DNA from: Streptomyces sp. NBC_01304
Lineage (GTDB): Bacteria; Actinomycetota; Actinomycetes; Streptomycetales; Streptomycetaceae
Length of the DNA stretch: 64,000 bases
Assembly: GCF_035975855.1 (NCBI RefSeq)
Contig: NZ_CP109055.1
Span: 434,001-498,000, forward strand
Direction of reading: 5' to 3'
The stretch's first letter is position 1. The number at the start of each line of letters is the position of its first letter. Positions 9,724 to 17,474 of the stretch are shown piece after piece. A program made the translations under genes and the position numbers. Under the pieces are notes generated by a model. It was not told where the DNA came from. It saw nothing but the letters and a program-made list of their open reading frames with translations, and ran no database searches.

Positions 9724-10653
9724 CTACGGCGTGTAGACGGCGTCACTGCCGTACAGCTCCCTGGTGAAGGCGGAGACATCGGCGCTGCGGTCGGCGCCGT
9801 TGAGGTTGTACGTGAGGTAGACCCCGTATCCCTCGCTGACGGTGCGGCGGGCGAGGTCGGCGGCTGTGCTCTGCGAGGTCCGGCCGATCTCGACGGCCGC
9901 CGGTGACAGCTTCGACTTGGGCAGGTTGATGCCGGGGACCTGCCAGGAGCCGTAGTACGGGTTCCAGGCGTAGTCGAACTTGGACGTGACATCGACACCG
10001 CCGTAGGAGAGGCGCGATGCGGCCGGGCCGATGTTGTAGAGGCTGATGATCTTGTCTGGCATGTTGGCGCGCAGCGCCGTGACCAGGTGCACGAACGAGC
10101 TGTCGTTGGGCTGGCCGGTGCCGTTGTTGCCGTACTCGGCGTACTCGTCGTCGAAGTCGATGCCGTCGAGGCCGTACTCGGTCACGGCGTCGGACAGCTG
10201 CTTCGCGAACGCCGAAGCCGCCTGCTGGGACGGGAAGTTCGCGAAGCCCGCGCCCTGGTGGTTGCCGAGCACCGAGAGAACGACCTTGATGCCCTTCTGC
10301 TGCAACGGCCGTATCTCGGTGGCGGCGTTGTCGAGGACGCGCTGCACGTTCTCGTTGAAGTGCAGATACGCCGCCTTCGTGCCCGTGTCGTAGTTGATGT
10401 TCGCTGCGAAGATCACGGCGACGTCGAAGACGTTGCCACCGCCGTTGGCCAGGCTGTACTTGCCGACGTTGAGCATGCTGTTGTTGTTCACCTCGACGTA
10501 CGCCACCGAGGTCGGCCCCGCTTTCGCGGGAGCAGGAGCGGGAGCGGGGGCCGCTGCCGCGCCGGTCGTGAGTGTCGTGCCGAAGGCGAGGGCCGCGAGG
10601 GTCGAGAACACGAGTGCGGCCGTCCGCACTCTGCTCCGTACCAGAGTGAACAT
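9724..10653 (-). CDS. endoH: endo-beta-N-acetylglucosaminidase H (GH18)
   Basis: This 309-residue secreted enzyme matches the Endo H of Streptomyces plicatus almost residue for residue from memory. Shared stretches include VAYVEVNNNSMLNVGKY, VAVIFAANINYDTGTK, HFNENVQRVLDNA and the catalytic motif DGIDFDDEYAEYGNNGT, in which the final acid of the DxxDxDxE pattern is the general acid. Endo H cleaves the chitobiose core of high-mannose N-glycans, leaving one GlcNAc on the protein. A Sec signal peptide (MFTLVRSRVRTAALVFSTLAA) is followed by an alanine/proline linker. Ribosome site GGGAG lies 11 nt upstream of the ATG. It is transcribed alone, towards three hairpins. Confidence 0.95.
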   Translation of the reverse strand: MFTLVRSRVRTAALVFSTLAALAFGTTLTTGAAAAPAPAPAPAKAGPTSVAYVEVNNNSMLNVGKYSLANGGGNVFDVAVIFAANINYDTGTKAAYLHFNENVQRVLDNAATEIRPLQQKGIKVVLSVLGNHQGAGFANFPSQQAASAFAKQLSDAVTEYGLDGIDFDDEYAEYGNNGTGQPNDSSFVHLVTALRANMPDKIISLYNIGPAASRLSYGGVDVTSKFDYAWNPYYGSWQVPGINLPKSKLSPAAVEIGRTSQSTAADLARRTVSEGYGVYLTYNLNGADRSADVSAFTRELYGSDAVYTP

Positions 10654-10986
10654 CGTTGATCAATCTCCCATCGCATGGGCCGGCGCCCCGACTTGTTCGA
10701 AGGCGCCGAGTGAGCCCTCCGATCTTTCCGCTCTGGTGAACGAATCTGGAGAACCATGCGCGCACCCTTCACCACTCCCACCCACACCGCGCCGCAACCA
10801 TGGCACCAAGCCAGAGCCGAACTGCTCGGGCGCGGTCGCGCCGGGGTCGTCGCCGGCCTTGCACGCGGGGACTCGGGTCCCCGGAGAGGGGATTGGCGCT
10901 GGGCTCAGCTACTGGCCCTCAAAGCGTGGTGTCGTGAAGGTCGTCGGCGGAAAGAACTCGCGCTCGCAGCCTTCTGCGCCGCCGCT

Positions 10987-11637
10987 TCACGGCAAGCTGA
11001 GCTCTTCGCGGGCCCCTGCAACCCAGCGCAGGACGCCGTGGGAGTCAGTCTCCTTGGCGAGGTCCGTCGCCTCGCTGAGCAGCGCCGCCGCGTCCTCCCT
11101 CCGCTCCTGCTGGGCGGCGAGATAGGCCAGGCCGATCAGGTTGGCCGCGACCCCGGGCAGGAATCCCAGTTCCCGGCGCAGGCGAGTGGACTCCTCGAAG
11201 TGGGCACGGGCCTCGTCGAGGCGCTCTGCCATCTGGTCGATGAAGCCGAGGTGGCGCAGGGCGTAGGACATGGTGAGTCGGTCGCCGGCCTGGGTGGCGA
11301 GGTCCAGGGCTCGCTTGAAGGCGGGTAGGGCCGTGTCGTTGTCGTCGCGCACCACCTGGTGGAAGGTGCCGACCCAGAACACCGCCTCGCCCTCGCCCTG
11401 CACATCACCGAGTCGACCGTAGAGATCCGCCGCTCGATCGAACAGCTCCAGCTCTCGCTCGTCCTCAACTCGCTCCGCCAGGAAGCGGGCGTGGATTATG
11501 CGGCCGCGGGCCAGCGCGAGATCTGCCTCGACCGCATCGAGGCCCAGGTCGGCAGTGGCAAGAGCATCGGTGTCGCCGCCGAAGACGGCTCGTTCGTAGA
11601 GGAGTTGAGCCTGACCGATTCGCCCGTCCGCAGTCAT
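10987..11637 (-). CDS. tetratricopeptide-repeat protein
   Basis: The 216-residue product consists of helical pairs with TPR-like spacing, for example AFKRALDLATQAGDRLTMSYALRHLG followed by LDEARAHFEESTRLRRELG; each has the W-L-G-Y-A-F-A spacing in weak form (quoted parts: AFKRALDLATQAGDRL and ARAHFEESTRLRREL). It would act as a cytoplasmic protein-interaction scaffold. No effector domain is present. ATG 11637 (MTADGRIGQAQ) is chosen over an upstream in-frame start because the preceding sequence is low-complexity. A ribosome site is not obvious. Confidence 0.7.
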   Translation of the reverse strand: MTADGRIGQAQLLYERAVFGGDTDALATADLGLDAVEADLALARGRIIHARFLAERVEDERELELFDRAADLYGRLGDVQGEGEAVFWVGTFHQVVRDDNDTALPAFKRALDLATQAGDRLTMSYALRHLGFIDQMAERLDEARAHFEESTRLRRELGFLPGVAANLIGLAYLAAQQERREDAAALLSEATDLAKETDSHGVLRWVAGAREELSLP

Positions 11638-12010
11638 TCGGTGATCATAACGATCCCGGACAGGCAGACACAGTCCCCGAGCGTTCGTTCGTTCGTGAGC
11701 GTGCGGTGGGTGTCCGGAAGGGACATAGGTCTTCTGCTGACGCTCAAGACGTGACGTTGTGGGGGGGGGATCCGCTGGAGGCGGACCGGCCTCCAGACTC
11801 GCTTCTGCGCCGGAGAGTGGACCGCCGAACCGCTCTCCCACCAACGCGGTCAGTCCGGTCAGCCAGACCGCAGCGTCCATACCCACCCCGCCTCGGATCG
11901 GCCAATGCTGCTGTCACGGCATGCGCCGGAACACGCAGTGAGCATCGGGGCGTTCACTGTTGGCCCCCGTCAGGTGCACCGGCACGGGGGCCGCCGGGCG
12001 CCGCCGACGT
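11638..12010. other. intergenic stretch with a G run
   Basis: No gene is supported. A run of nine G lies near 11760. The minus strand between about 11770 and 11886 reads GMDAAVWLTGLTALVGERF in one frame, which looks protein-like but has no start site or recognisable family and may be a decayed gene end. Confidence 0.4.
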
Positions 12011-13051
12011 TCAGTGGTCTCTGCGGCTGATCAGCCGGGCCAGCGCGAGCAGTTCGCCGCGTGCCTGCGGTTCGGGGTACATCCGGGACAGGCCTTCCAG
12101 GGCCTGGCCGGCGGTCTCATCCGCCTGCGCGCGGGCCCACCGGCGGCCACCGGCCCGCTCCACGAGGTCCATGGCATGCGGCAGTTGAGCCGGCCGAAGT
12201 GGTGCGCCGGCCTCGAAGAGCGCGGCGAGTTCGTCCCCGGCGGCGGTGCCCGAGGCCAGCGCGGCCGTCACCGGCAGCGACTTCTTCAGGGCGACCAGGT
12301 CCGCTCCGGCGGGCTTGCCGGTAACGGCCGGGTCGCCCCAGATGCCCAGCAGGTCATCGACGAGCTGGAAGCAGAGCCCCAGTTGGCGCCCGCACCGATC
12401 CAGACTGTCGGCGTCCTTCTCGTCGGCGCCCGCATACAGTGCGCCGAGTGCGCACGCACAGCCCAGGAGGGCGCCCGTCTTGGCCTCGGACATGGTCAGG
12501 CACCCGTCGAGGCCGACCGTCGTCCGCTCCTGGAACGCGCAGTCCGCGTGCTGTCCTTCACACAGTTCGATCACGCAGGAGGCGAGCCGGGACGCCGCGG
12601 CCGACGCGGCAGGGTGCGGGTCGTGCGCCAGCAGCCGGGCCGCCAGGGCCTGCAGGGCGTCCCCCGCCAAGATGGCGTCCGGGAGGCCGAACACCGCCCA
12701 AGCGGTGGGCCGGTGCCGGCGCAAGGTGTCGGCGTCCATCACGTCGTCGTGCAACAGCGTGAAGTTGTGGACCAGTTCCACGGCTGCGGCCGCGCACAGC
12801 CCTCGGTCGTCGTCGGCCTTCGCGGCCTGCAGGGTGGCCAGCACCAGCGCCGGGCGGATGGCTTTCCCGGACCCGCCCTCCTGCAGGACGCCGCCCTGGT
12901 CCCACCATCCAAGGTGATAGCCCGCGATGAGCCGCATCCGTGCGGGCAGCGTGTCCACGGCGGCGCGCAGCACCGGGTCGACCCGCGCACGGGCCCGCGC
13001 CAGCAGGGCAGTTACCGCCACGTCTTCCTGGTCCCGCTCCTCGGTCTGCAC
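12011..13051 (-). CDS. polyprenyl (geranylgeranyl-type) diphosphate synthase
   Basis: The product of about 346 residues has both aspartate-rich motifs of trans-isoprenyl diphosphate synthases: LLHDDVMDAD near residue 100 (first DDxxD) and LVDDLLGIWGD near residue 228 (second DDxxD). Supporting blocks are GKAIRPALVLATLQAA (substrate-binding GKxxRP) and KTGALLGCACALGA. It would condense isopentenyl diphosphate with an allylic primer to give a C15-C20 or longer chain for terpenoids or quinones. GTG 13051 follows a GGGGGG stretch and starts VQTEERDQED; an internal GTG a few codons later is possible. No terpene cyclase or other isoprenoid gene lies near, so the product chain cannot be assigned. 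Confidence 0.85.
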   Translation of the reverse strand: MQTEERDQEDVAVTALLARARARVDPVLRAAVDTLPARMRLIAGYHLGWWDQGGVLQEGGSGKAIRPALVLATLQAAKADDDRGLCAAAAVELVHNFTLLHDDVMDADTLRRHRPTAWAVFGLPDAILAGDALQALAARLLAHDPHPAASAAASRLASCVIELCEGQHADCAFQERTTVGLDGCLTMSEAKTGALLGCACALGALYAGADEKDADSLDRCGRQLGLCFQLVDDLLGIWGDPAVTGKPAGADLVALKKSLPVTAALASGTAAGDELAALFEAGAPLRPAQLPHAMDLVERAGGRRWARAQADETAGQALEGLSRMYPEPQARGELLALARLISRRDH

Positions 13052-13745
13052 GGCCCCCCAGGATTGCGGGCATGAAGAATCTTCGAGGCGCCATTGAATT
13101 AACCCGACCAAAATGTTGCTGCCTGGACGGACCGCGACCCGGTAGCGAAATCCCTCCCGCACCGAAGATCCCCTTCCCGTACTGCGTAAAGCGCTCCGAA
13201 GCAGGGGTTGAAAGTCGTAAACCCTCACCCGCCCCCGGCTCCCAAGTGGGCAGGGGCAGGGAATCCCGCACACTTCCCCCTCGGTTGGATATTCGGCCGA
13301 ATCTACGCGATTCGAAACCTCTGTGCAGGCGGGTGATGAAAAGTCAGGCGTTTCCCGGGGTGACCGTGTGAAAGATGGCAAAATCCAATAGCCCAATATC
13401 GGACAGAGCAGATAGGACAGCAAATCTGCCGGAGATCTTGAGATTCCGAAGCAACTGCCCTGGCACCGCCAAAAACGTCGGGCAACTCGCGGGCTTCAAG
13501 GCATTCCTGAAATGCTTTCGCAGTGCGGCAACATGCCAACTGGCAGGCTCGGGCGTCCGAAGAGTGACTCGTCCGGTCGCCCGGCCGGCCGATTGCCACT
13601 TCACAGACCGGCCGCCGCCGAGGTTTCCACGAGCTGAATCGGCCAGTCCTGCCGCCTCGACGTGGCCACGGGCGAGACCTGGTCGTGAGCGGCAGCCGCT
13701 CGGCGGTCGAGGAGCTCGCGATCATGCCGGCCACCTACGGCAGTC
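13052..13745. other. long less GC-rich intergenic region
   Basis: About 700 nt upstream of the polyprenyl synthase carries no supportable gene. Stretches such as 13371-13460 are visibly richer in A/T than the surroundings, and codon third-position bias is absent in all frames. It may be a long leader or a promoter region for the synthase gene on the minus strand. I see no palindromes or promoter boxes that I can defend. Confidence 0.4.
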
Positions 13746-13774
13746 TTGACACGCCCATGACGACCACTTGTATG
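13746..13774 (+). promoter_or_regulatory. putative promoter of the LPMO-chitinase pair
   Basis: TTGACA at 13746-13751 is a perfect -35 box. A weak -10 (TGTATG, 13769-13774, 17-bp spacing, or TTGTAT one base earlier) overlaps the DasR-like operator, as expected for repression by occlusion. Confidence 0.5.
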
Positions 13775-13784
13775 GTCTAGGCCA
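13773..13784. promoter_or_regulatory. DasR-type operator (dre) upstream of LPMO
   Basis: TGGTCTAGGCCA matches the core of the DasR-responsive element (TGGTCTAGACCA) at 11 of 12 positions. DasR is the GntR-family repressor of GlcNAc and chitin genes in Streptomyces and is released by amino-sugar phosphates. The site overlaps the putative -10 region 180 nt before the LPMO start. Confidence 0.7.
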
Positions 13785-13965
13785 ACCGAACTCGCTCCTC
13801 CGCTTGGGGAGTTCACCCATTTCGGGTGCTACCGCCTGTCCGCGGAGAGCGAGACCTCGGCACCTTCCACCCCTCCTGGCCCCACCCGAGAGAGGCCGCC
13901 CCGACGCGCGCCTGGCCCCCCACATGGCCACGCACAACTGGTCGGCCGGATGTGAAGGAGTACCC

Positions 13966-14484
13966 ATGCACCCCAGCAGGAAGACGGCTGCCCTGATCGG
14001 CGCCGCTCTCGCCCCCGTCCTCGCTCTGAGCCTCCCCACCGGCTCCGCCAGCGCTCACGGCTACATCTCCAACCCGCCCAGCAGGCAGGCCCAGTGCGCC
14101 GCCGGCACCGTGTCCTGCGGCGACATCACCCACGAGCCACAGAGCGTGGAAGGCCCCAAGGGCCTGACCAGCTGTAGCGGTGGCAACAGCCGCTTCGCCG
14201 AACTGGACGACGACAGCAAGGGGTGGGCCATCACCCCGGTGCCCAAGACCACCACATTCTCCTGGCGGCTCACCGCCCGCCACTCCACCAGCACCTGGGA
14301 GTACTACGCCGGCGGCCGGCGCATCGCACTGTTCGACGACGGCGGCGCCCAACCCGGCGAAGTGGTCGACCACCAAGTCGACTTCGGCGCACTCAGCGGC
14401 AAGCAGAAGGTCCTCGCCGTGTGGAACGTGGCCGACACCGACAACGCCTTCTACGCCTGCATCGACGTCAACGTCGGCGGCTGA
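13966..14484 (+). CDS. lytic polysaccharide monooxygenase, AA10 (chitin-active type)
   Basis: AAGGAG at 13955-13960 fixes the ATG at 13966. The 172-residue precursor has a Sec signal peptide ending SASA, so the mature enzyme starts with His31 in HGYISNPPSR. This N-terminal histidine and His106 (LTARHSTSTW) would form the copper histidine brace. The single AA10 domain with no binding module, and conserved blocks such as YYAGGRRIALFDDGG (short form) and a terminal CIDVNVGG, match the small chitin-oxidising Streptomyces LPMOs. It would cleave crystalline chitin oxidatively outside the cell. The GH19 chitinase follows 109 nt downstream, and a DasR-like site lies upstream. Confidence 0.9.
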   Translation: MHPSRKTAALIGAALAPVLALSLPTGSASAHGYISNPPSRQAQCAAGTVSCGDITHEPQSVEGPKGLTSCSGGNSRFAELDDDSKGWAITPVPKTTTFSWRLTARHSTSTWEYYAGGRRIALFDDGGAQPGEVVDHQVDFGALSGKQKVLAVWNVADTDNAFYACIDVNVGG

Positions 14485-14497
14485 CGGGCCACTTCCC

Positions 14498-14524
14498 GGG
14501 CCGGCTCCGCCAAGGGGCCGGCCC
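14498..14524 (+). terminator. hairpin between LPMO and chitinase genes
   Basis: GGGCCGGC (14498-14505) pairs with GCCGGCCC (14517-14524) over an 11-nt loop. Since no promoter is evident after it, it could instead reduce read-through or stabilise the LPMO mRNA. Confidence 0.4.
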
Positions 14525-14593
14525 ACCCGGCGCGGGCCACCACCTCCCGCACACGATTCGCCCCACCATCAGCACCCCTGAGGAGTCGACACC

Positions 14594-15325
14594 GTGCACT
14601 CCCGCATCATCGGCCTGCTGGCCGCCACCGGCGCGACCGCAGCGATCACCGCACTGGCCCTCGCCCCGACAGCCTCCGCCCAGAAGGCGAACCAGGGCGC
14701 CGCCGCCGAATTCGTGGTCAGCGAAGCCCAGTTCGACCAGATGTTCCCGAACCGCAATTCCTTCTACACCTACAGCGGGCTCACCGCCGCGCTCTCGGCG
14801 TATCCGGGGTTCTCCAACACCGGCAGCGACACGGTGAAGAAGCAAGAGGCGGCGGCCTTCCTCGCCAACGTCAGCCATGAGACGGGCGGCCTCGTCCACG
14901 TCGTCGAGCAGAACACGGCCAACTACCCGCACTACTGCGACACCACGCAGCCCTACGGTTGCCCGGCCGGCCACGACAAGTACTACGGGCGCGGCCCGAT
15001 TCAGCTCAGCTGGAACTTCAACTACAAATCGGCAGGCGACGCACTCGGCATCGACCTGCTCAACAACCCCGATCTGGTGCAGAACGACTCGTCCGTCGCC
15101 TGGAAGACGGGCCTGTGGTACTGGAACACCCAAAACGGCCCCGGCACGATGACGCCGCACAACGCCATCGTCAACGGCGCCGGATTCGGTGAGACCATCC
15201 GGGCCATCAACGGCACCCTGGAATGCAACGGCGCCAACCCGGGCCAGGTTCAGAGCCGCATCGACAACTACCAACGCTTCACTCAGCTCCTCGGAGTCGA
15301 ACCAGGAGGCAACCTCAGCTGCTGA
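14594..15325 (+). CDS. family 19 chitinase, catalytic domain only
   Basis: GTG 14594 follows AGGAG at 14581-14585. The 243-residue precursor has a signal peptide (MHSRIIGLLAATGATAAI, cleaved after ASA) and a single GH19 domain. Catalytic Glu96 lies in FLANVSHETGG; the YYGRGPIQLSWNFNY block and the C-terminal AINGTLECNG segment are hallmarks of bacterial GH19 enzymes. There is no carbohydrate-binding module, as in the short ChiG-type Streptomyces enzymes. It hydrolyses chitin with inversion and would work with the upstream LPMO, from which it is separated by 109 nt on the same strand. A strong terminator follows. Confidence 0.93.
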   Translation: MHSRIIGLLAATGATAAITALALAPTASAQKANQGAAAEFVVSEAQFDQMFPNRNSFYTYSGLTAALSAYPGFSNTGSDTVKKQEAAAFLANVSHETGGLVHVVEQNTANYPHYCDTTQPYGCPAGHDKYYGRGPIQLSWNFNYKSAGDALGIDLLNNPDLVQNDSSVAWKTGLWYWNTQNGPGTMTPHNAIVNGAGFGETIRAINGTLECNGANPGQVQSRIDNYQRFTQLLGVEPGGNLSC

Positions 15326-15330
15326 ACCGC

Positions 15331-15358
15331 GTGGGGCCCACCTCCACGTGGGCCCCAC
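15331..15358. terminator. terminator of the chitinase operon
   Basis: GTGGGGCCCAC (15331-15341) and GTGGGCCCCAC (15348-15358) form a perfect 11-bp stem with a 6-nt loop, five nt after the chitinase stop codon. It abuts the end of the oppositely oriented SGNH remnant and could serve both strands. Confidence 0.75.
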
Positions 15359-15886
15359 TCACCGGGCCACGGTGACACCGTCGTAGCCCTTGCCCGCCGT
15401 GGCCGTGCACGCACCGGAAAGCCGGGCGCCGCCCTGCGGATCCGTGCCGTACAACCCGGCGAGGCACTTGCCCAAGGCCCGCTGACCGAAGGCGTTGGGG
15501 TGGATGGACTCGTTCATGTCGCCTTCGAACCGGCCGCTGGCGACGAATCGGGCCCACTCGCTGAACTGCCGAGATTTCGGGGTGCCCTGGGTGACCAGCT
15601 TGGCCTTGTCGGAGCAGACGGTGTGTCCGCGCAGCGCCTCGCGCAGGTCGAGGGAGCCGGTCCCGTGGTCCGCGGCGACGTTGCGCAGAGCGCTGCCCAT
15701 CTCGTCGATCAGCCCTCGGGCCCAGTCGAGGTCCTCGTCGTAGAAGGGGCAGCCTCCGGTGTGGAGGCGGTCCCAGCCGTCCCCGGGGTAGCGCACGTCG
15801 GCCGACGTGGCCAGGGGTGCAGGGTAGGACTGCAGGACGATCGGGCCTCTTGGGCCCGGCTGGCACGGACGGTTTCGGAACAGCCC
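15359..15886 (-). pseudogene. secreted SGNH/GDSL esterase, C-terminal remnant
   Basis: The open frame encodes only the C-terminal half of a Streptomyces secreted SGNH hydrolase. Block V is present (MNESIHPNAFGQRALGKCL, with the catalytic Asp-x-x-His region in degenerate form NESIHPN), and paired cysteines (GGCPFYDED, HTVCSDKAK, GACTAT) fit the family. In frame upstream it reads RPCQPGPRGPIVLQSYPAPL, then meets a TGA at 15887-15889. The N-terminal half with the GDS nucleophile is missing, and the 190 nt to the next gene cannot hold it. The piece is therefore read as a decayed gene; an internal ATG at 15796 is not a credible start. Confidence 0.65.
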
Positions 15887-16079
15887 TCAGATGGGCAACC
15901 GGGCGGCCGCGTCGTTCAGTCGACAGTGCCTGCCCCCGAGGAGCGCCTCTCCTGACCGCAGCGTGCCGGCCGGCCCGGGGAGGGGAGGGGACCGACCTCG
16001 TTTCCCCTTCTCCGTAAGGAGGTTGCGGAAAGCCGCCCGCTCCCCCACGGGCTCCGGGCACGCAGCCGGCTCGACAGGC

Positions 16080-17087
16080 CTAGTGGAAGGCGCCGCTGTA
16101 AGCATTGAGGGCGAGCTGTCCGCCGAGGTGGGCGTACAGGACGTTGGAATCCCGGGGGATTTCGTCATGGCGTACGAGGTCGATGAGCGCGGCCATCGAC
16201 TTGCCCTCGTACACGGGGTCGATGATCATGCCTTCGAGGCGTGCGGTGAGCCGTATGGCCTCCAGGGTGGACTGGACGGGAATGCCGTAGGCGTCCCCGG
16301 CCCAGCCCTCGAGGAGGGTGATCTCGTCGTCGCGCAAGTCCCGCTCCAGGTCGATGAGTTCGGCCGTTTGGCGGGCTATCTTCTCCACCTGGGCGCGGGT
16401 CCTGTCGAGCTCGGCTGAGGCGTCTATGCCCAGCACCCGGCGCGGTCGGTCCTGACCCGCGAAGCCTGCGATCATGCCGGCCTGGGTGCTGCCGGTGACG
16501 CTGCAGACCACGATCGTGTCGAAGAAGACGCCCATCTCCTGCTCCTGCCGACGTACCTCTGCGGCCCAGCCGGCGAAGCCGAGGCCGCCCAGGGGATGGT
16601 CCGAGGCTCCGGCCGGGATGGCGTACGGAGTGCCGCCGCCGGCGCGCACATCCTCCAGGGCCTGCTGCCAGCTGTCCTTGAACCCGATGCCGAACTCCGC
16701 CCTGACCAGGCGTATGTCGGCGCCCATCAGGCGGGACAGCAGGATGTTGCCGACCTTGTCGGTGACCGGGTCCGGCCAGTTCACCCAGCTCTCCTGGACC
16801 AGGACAGCCTTCAGTCCGGCCCGGGCCGCGACCGCGGCGACCTGCCGGGTGTGGTTGGACTGCACCCCGCCGATGGTGACCAGGGTGTCCGCGCCCTTGG
16901 CGAGGGCGTCCGGCAGCAGGTACTCCAGCTTGCGGGTCTTGTTCCCGCCGAATGCCAACCCGCTGTTGCAGTCTTCCCGTTTGGCCCAGATCCGGGCCCC
17001 ACCGAGGTGCTCGCTGAGGCGGTGCAGCGGGTGGACGGGGCTCGGTCCGAACAGCAGGGGATGGCGTGCGAAGGCATCGAGGGGCAT
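16080..17087 (-). CDS. acdS: 1-aminocyclopropane-1-carboxylate deaminase
   Basis: This 335-residue PLP enzyme of the tryptophan-synthase-beta fold has the residues that separate ACC deaminase from D-cysteine desulfhydrase. In Pseudomonas numbering these are Lys51, Tyr294, Glu295 and Leu322; here they are Lys50 ([12 protein letters not shown]), Tyr293 and Glu294 ([12 protein letters not shown]) and Leu321 ([10 protein letters not shown]). The enzyme opens the cyclopropane ring of ACC, giving 2-oxobutanoate and ammonia, which lets soil bacteria use the plant ethylene precursor. AAGGAG lies six nt before ATG 17087. It stands alone between two gene remnants. Confidence 0.93.
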   Translation of the reverse strand: MPLDAFARHPLLFGPSPVHPLHRLSEHLGGARIWAKREDCNSGLAFGGNKTRKLEYLLPDALAKGADTLVTIGGVQSNHTRQVAAVAARAGLKAVLVQESWVNWPDPVTDKVGNILLSRLMGADIRLVRAEFGIGFKDSWQQALEDVRAGGGTPYAIPAGASDHPLGGLGFAGWAAEVRRQEQEMGVFFDTIVVCSVTGSTQAGMIAGFAGQDRPRRVLGIDASAELDRTRAQVEKIARQTAELIDLERDLRDDEITLLEGWAGDAYGIPVQSTLEAIRLTARLEGMIIDPVYEGKSMAALIDLVRHDEIPRDSNVLYAHLGGQLALNAYSGAFH

Positions 17088-17133
17088 GTGAACTCCTTGG
17101 GTCTCCGGGCGGTGGTGTCGGGCAGGTGCGGCG

Positions 17134-17379
17134 TCACGCCAGCCGCTTTCTCACCTCGCTCTTCGAGACCTTGCCCACCTTCGAGCGAGGCAGGCCGAGC
17201 CAGATATCCGCCTCTCCGGGGGCTTGACGCGACCGATCCGCTCTTTGGCGAACTCGGTCACCTCGCCGTCCGGAGCGCGGGACGCACCCGGCCCCGCCTG
17301 CAGCACGGCCGTGAGGCTCGCTCCACTTGTCGACGGCCACTCCCACCACCTCGCCGAGCCGGCCGGATCCGAGGTCCAC
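17134..17379 (-). pseudogene. AMP-dependent acyl-CoA synthetase, frameshifted C-terminal remnant
   Basis: The last 26 codons read GEADIWLGLPRSKVGKVSKS and EVRKRLA, the end of the ANL ligase family with the catalytic lysine motif PRSKVGKV. Just upstream, a different frame reads LTAVLQAGPGASRAPDGEV and TEFAKERIGRVKPP, and upstream of that the first frame reads EVVGVAVDKWSE. These three pieces together match about 80 C-terminal residues of an acyl-CoA ligase, broken by two frameshifts. No N-terminal part is present. It lies 46 nt upstream of acdS on the same strand. Confidence 0.7.
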
Positions 17380-17474
17380 CGGACCCGGCCACCCCGTACG
17401 CGTGGGAGGTTGGATCAGCCTGACGGGCAGCGGATCAAGCGGACACCCGCCTCAGGACGCCACGCCCCGAGCGG

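Noticed and set aside
12011..13423. Extended 470-residue prenyl synthase
   Set aside because: The upstream 120 residues show no codon bias and run through the less GC-rich leader.
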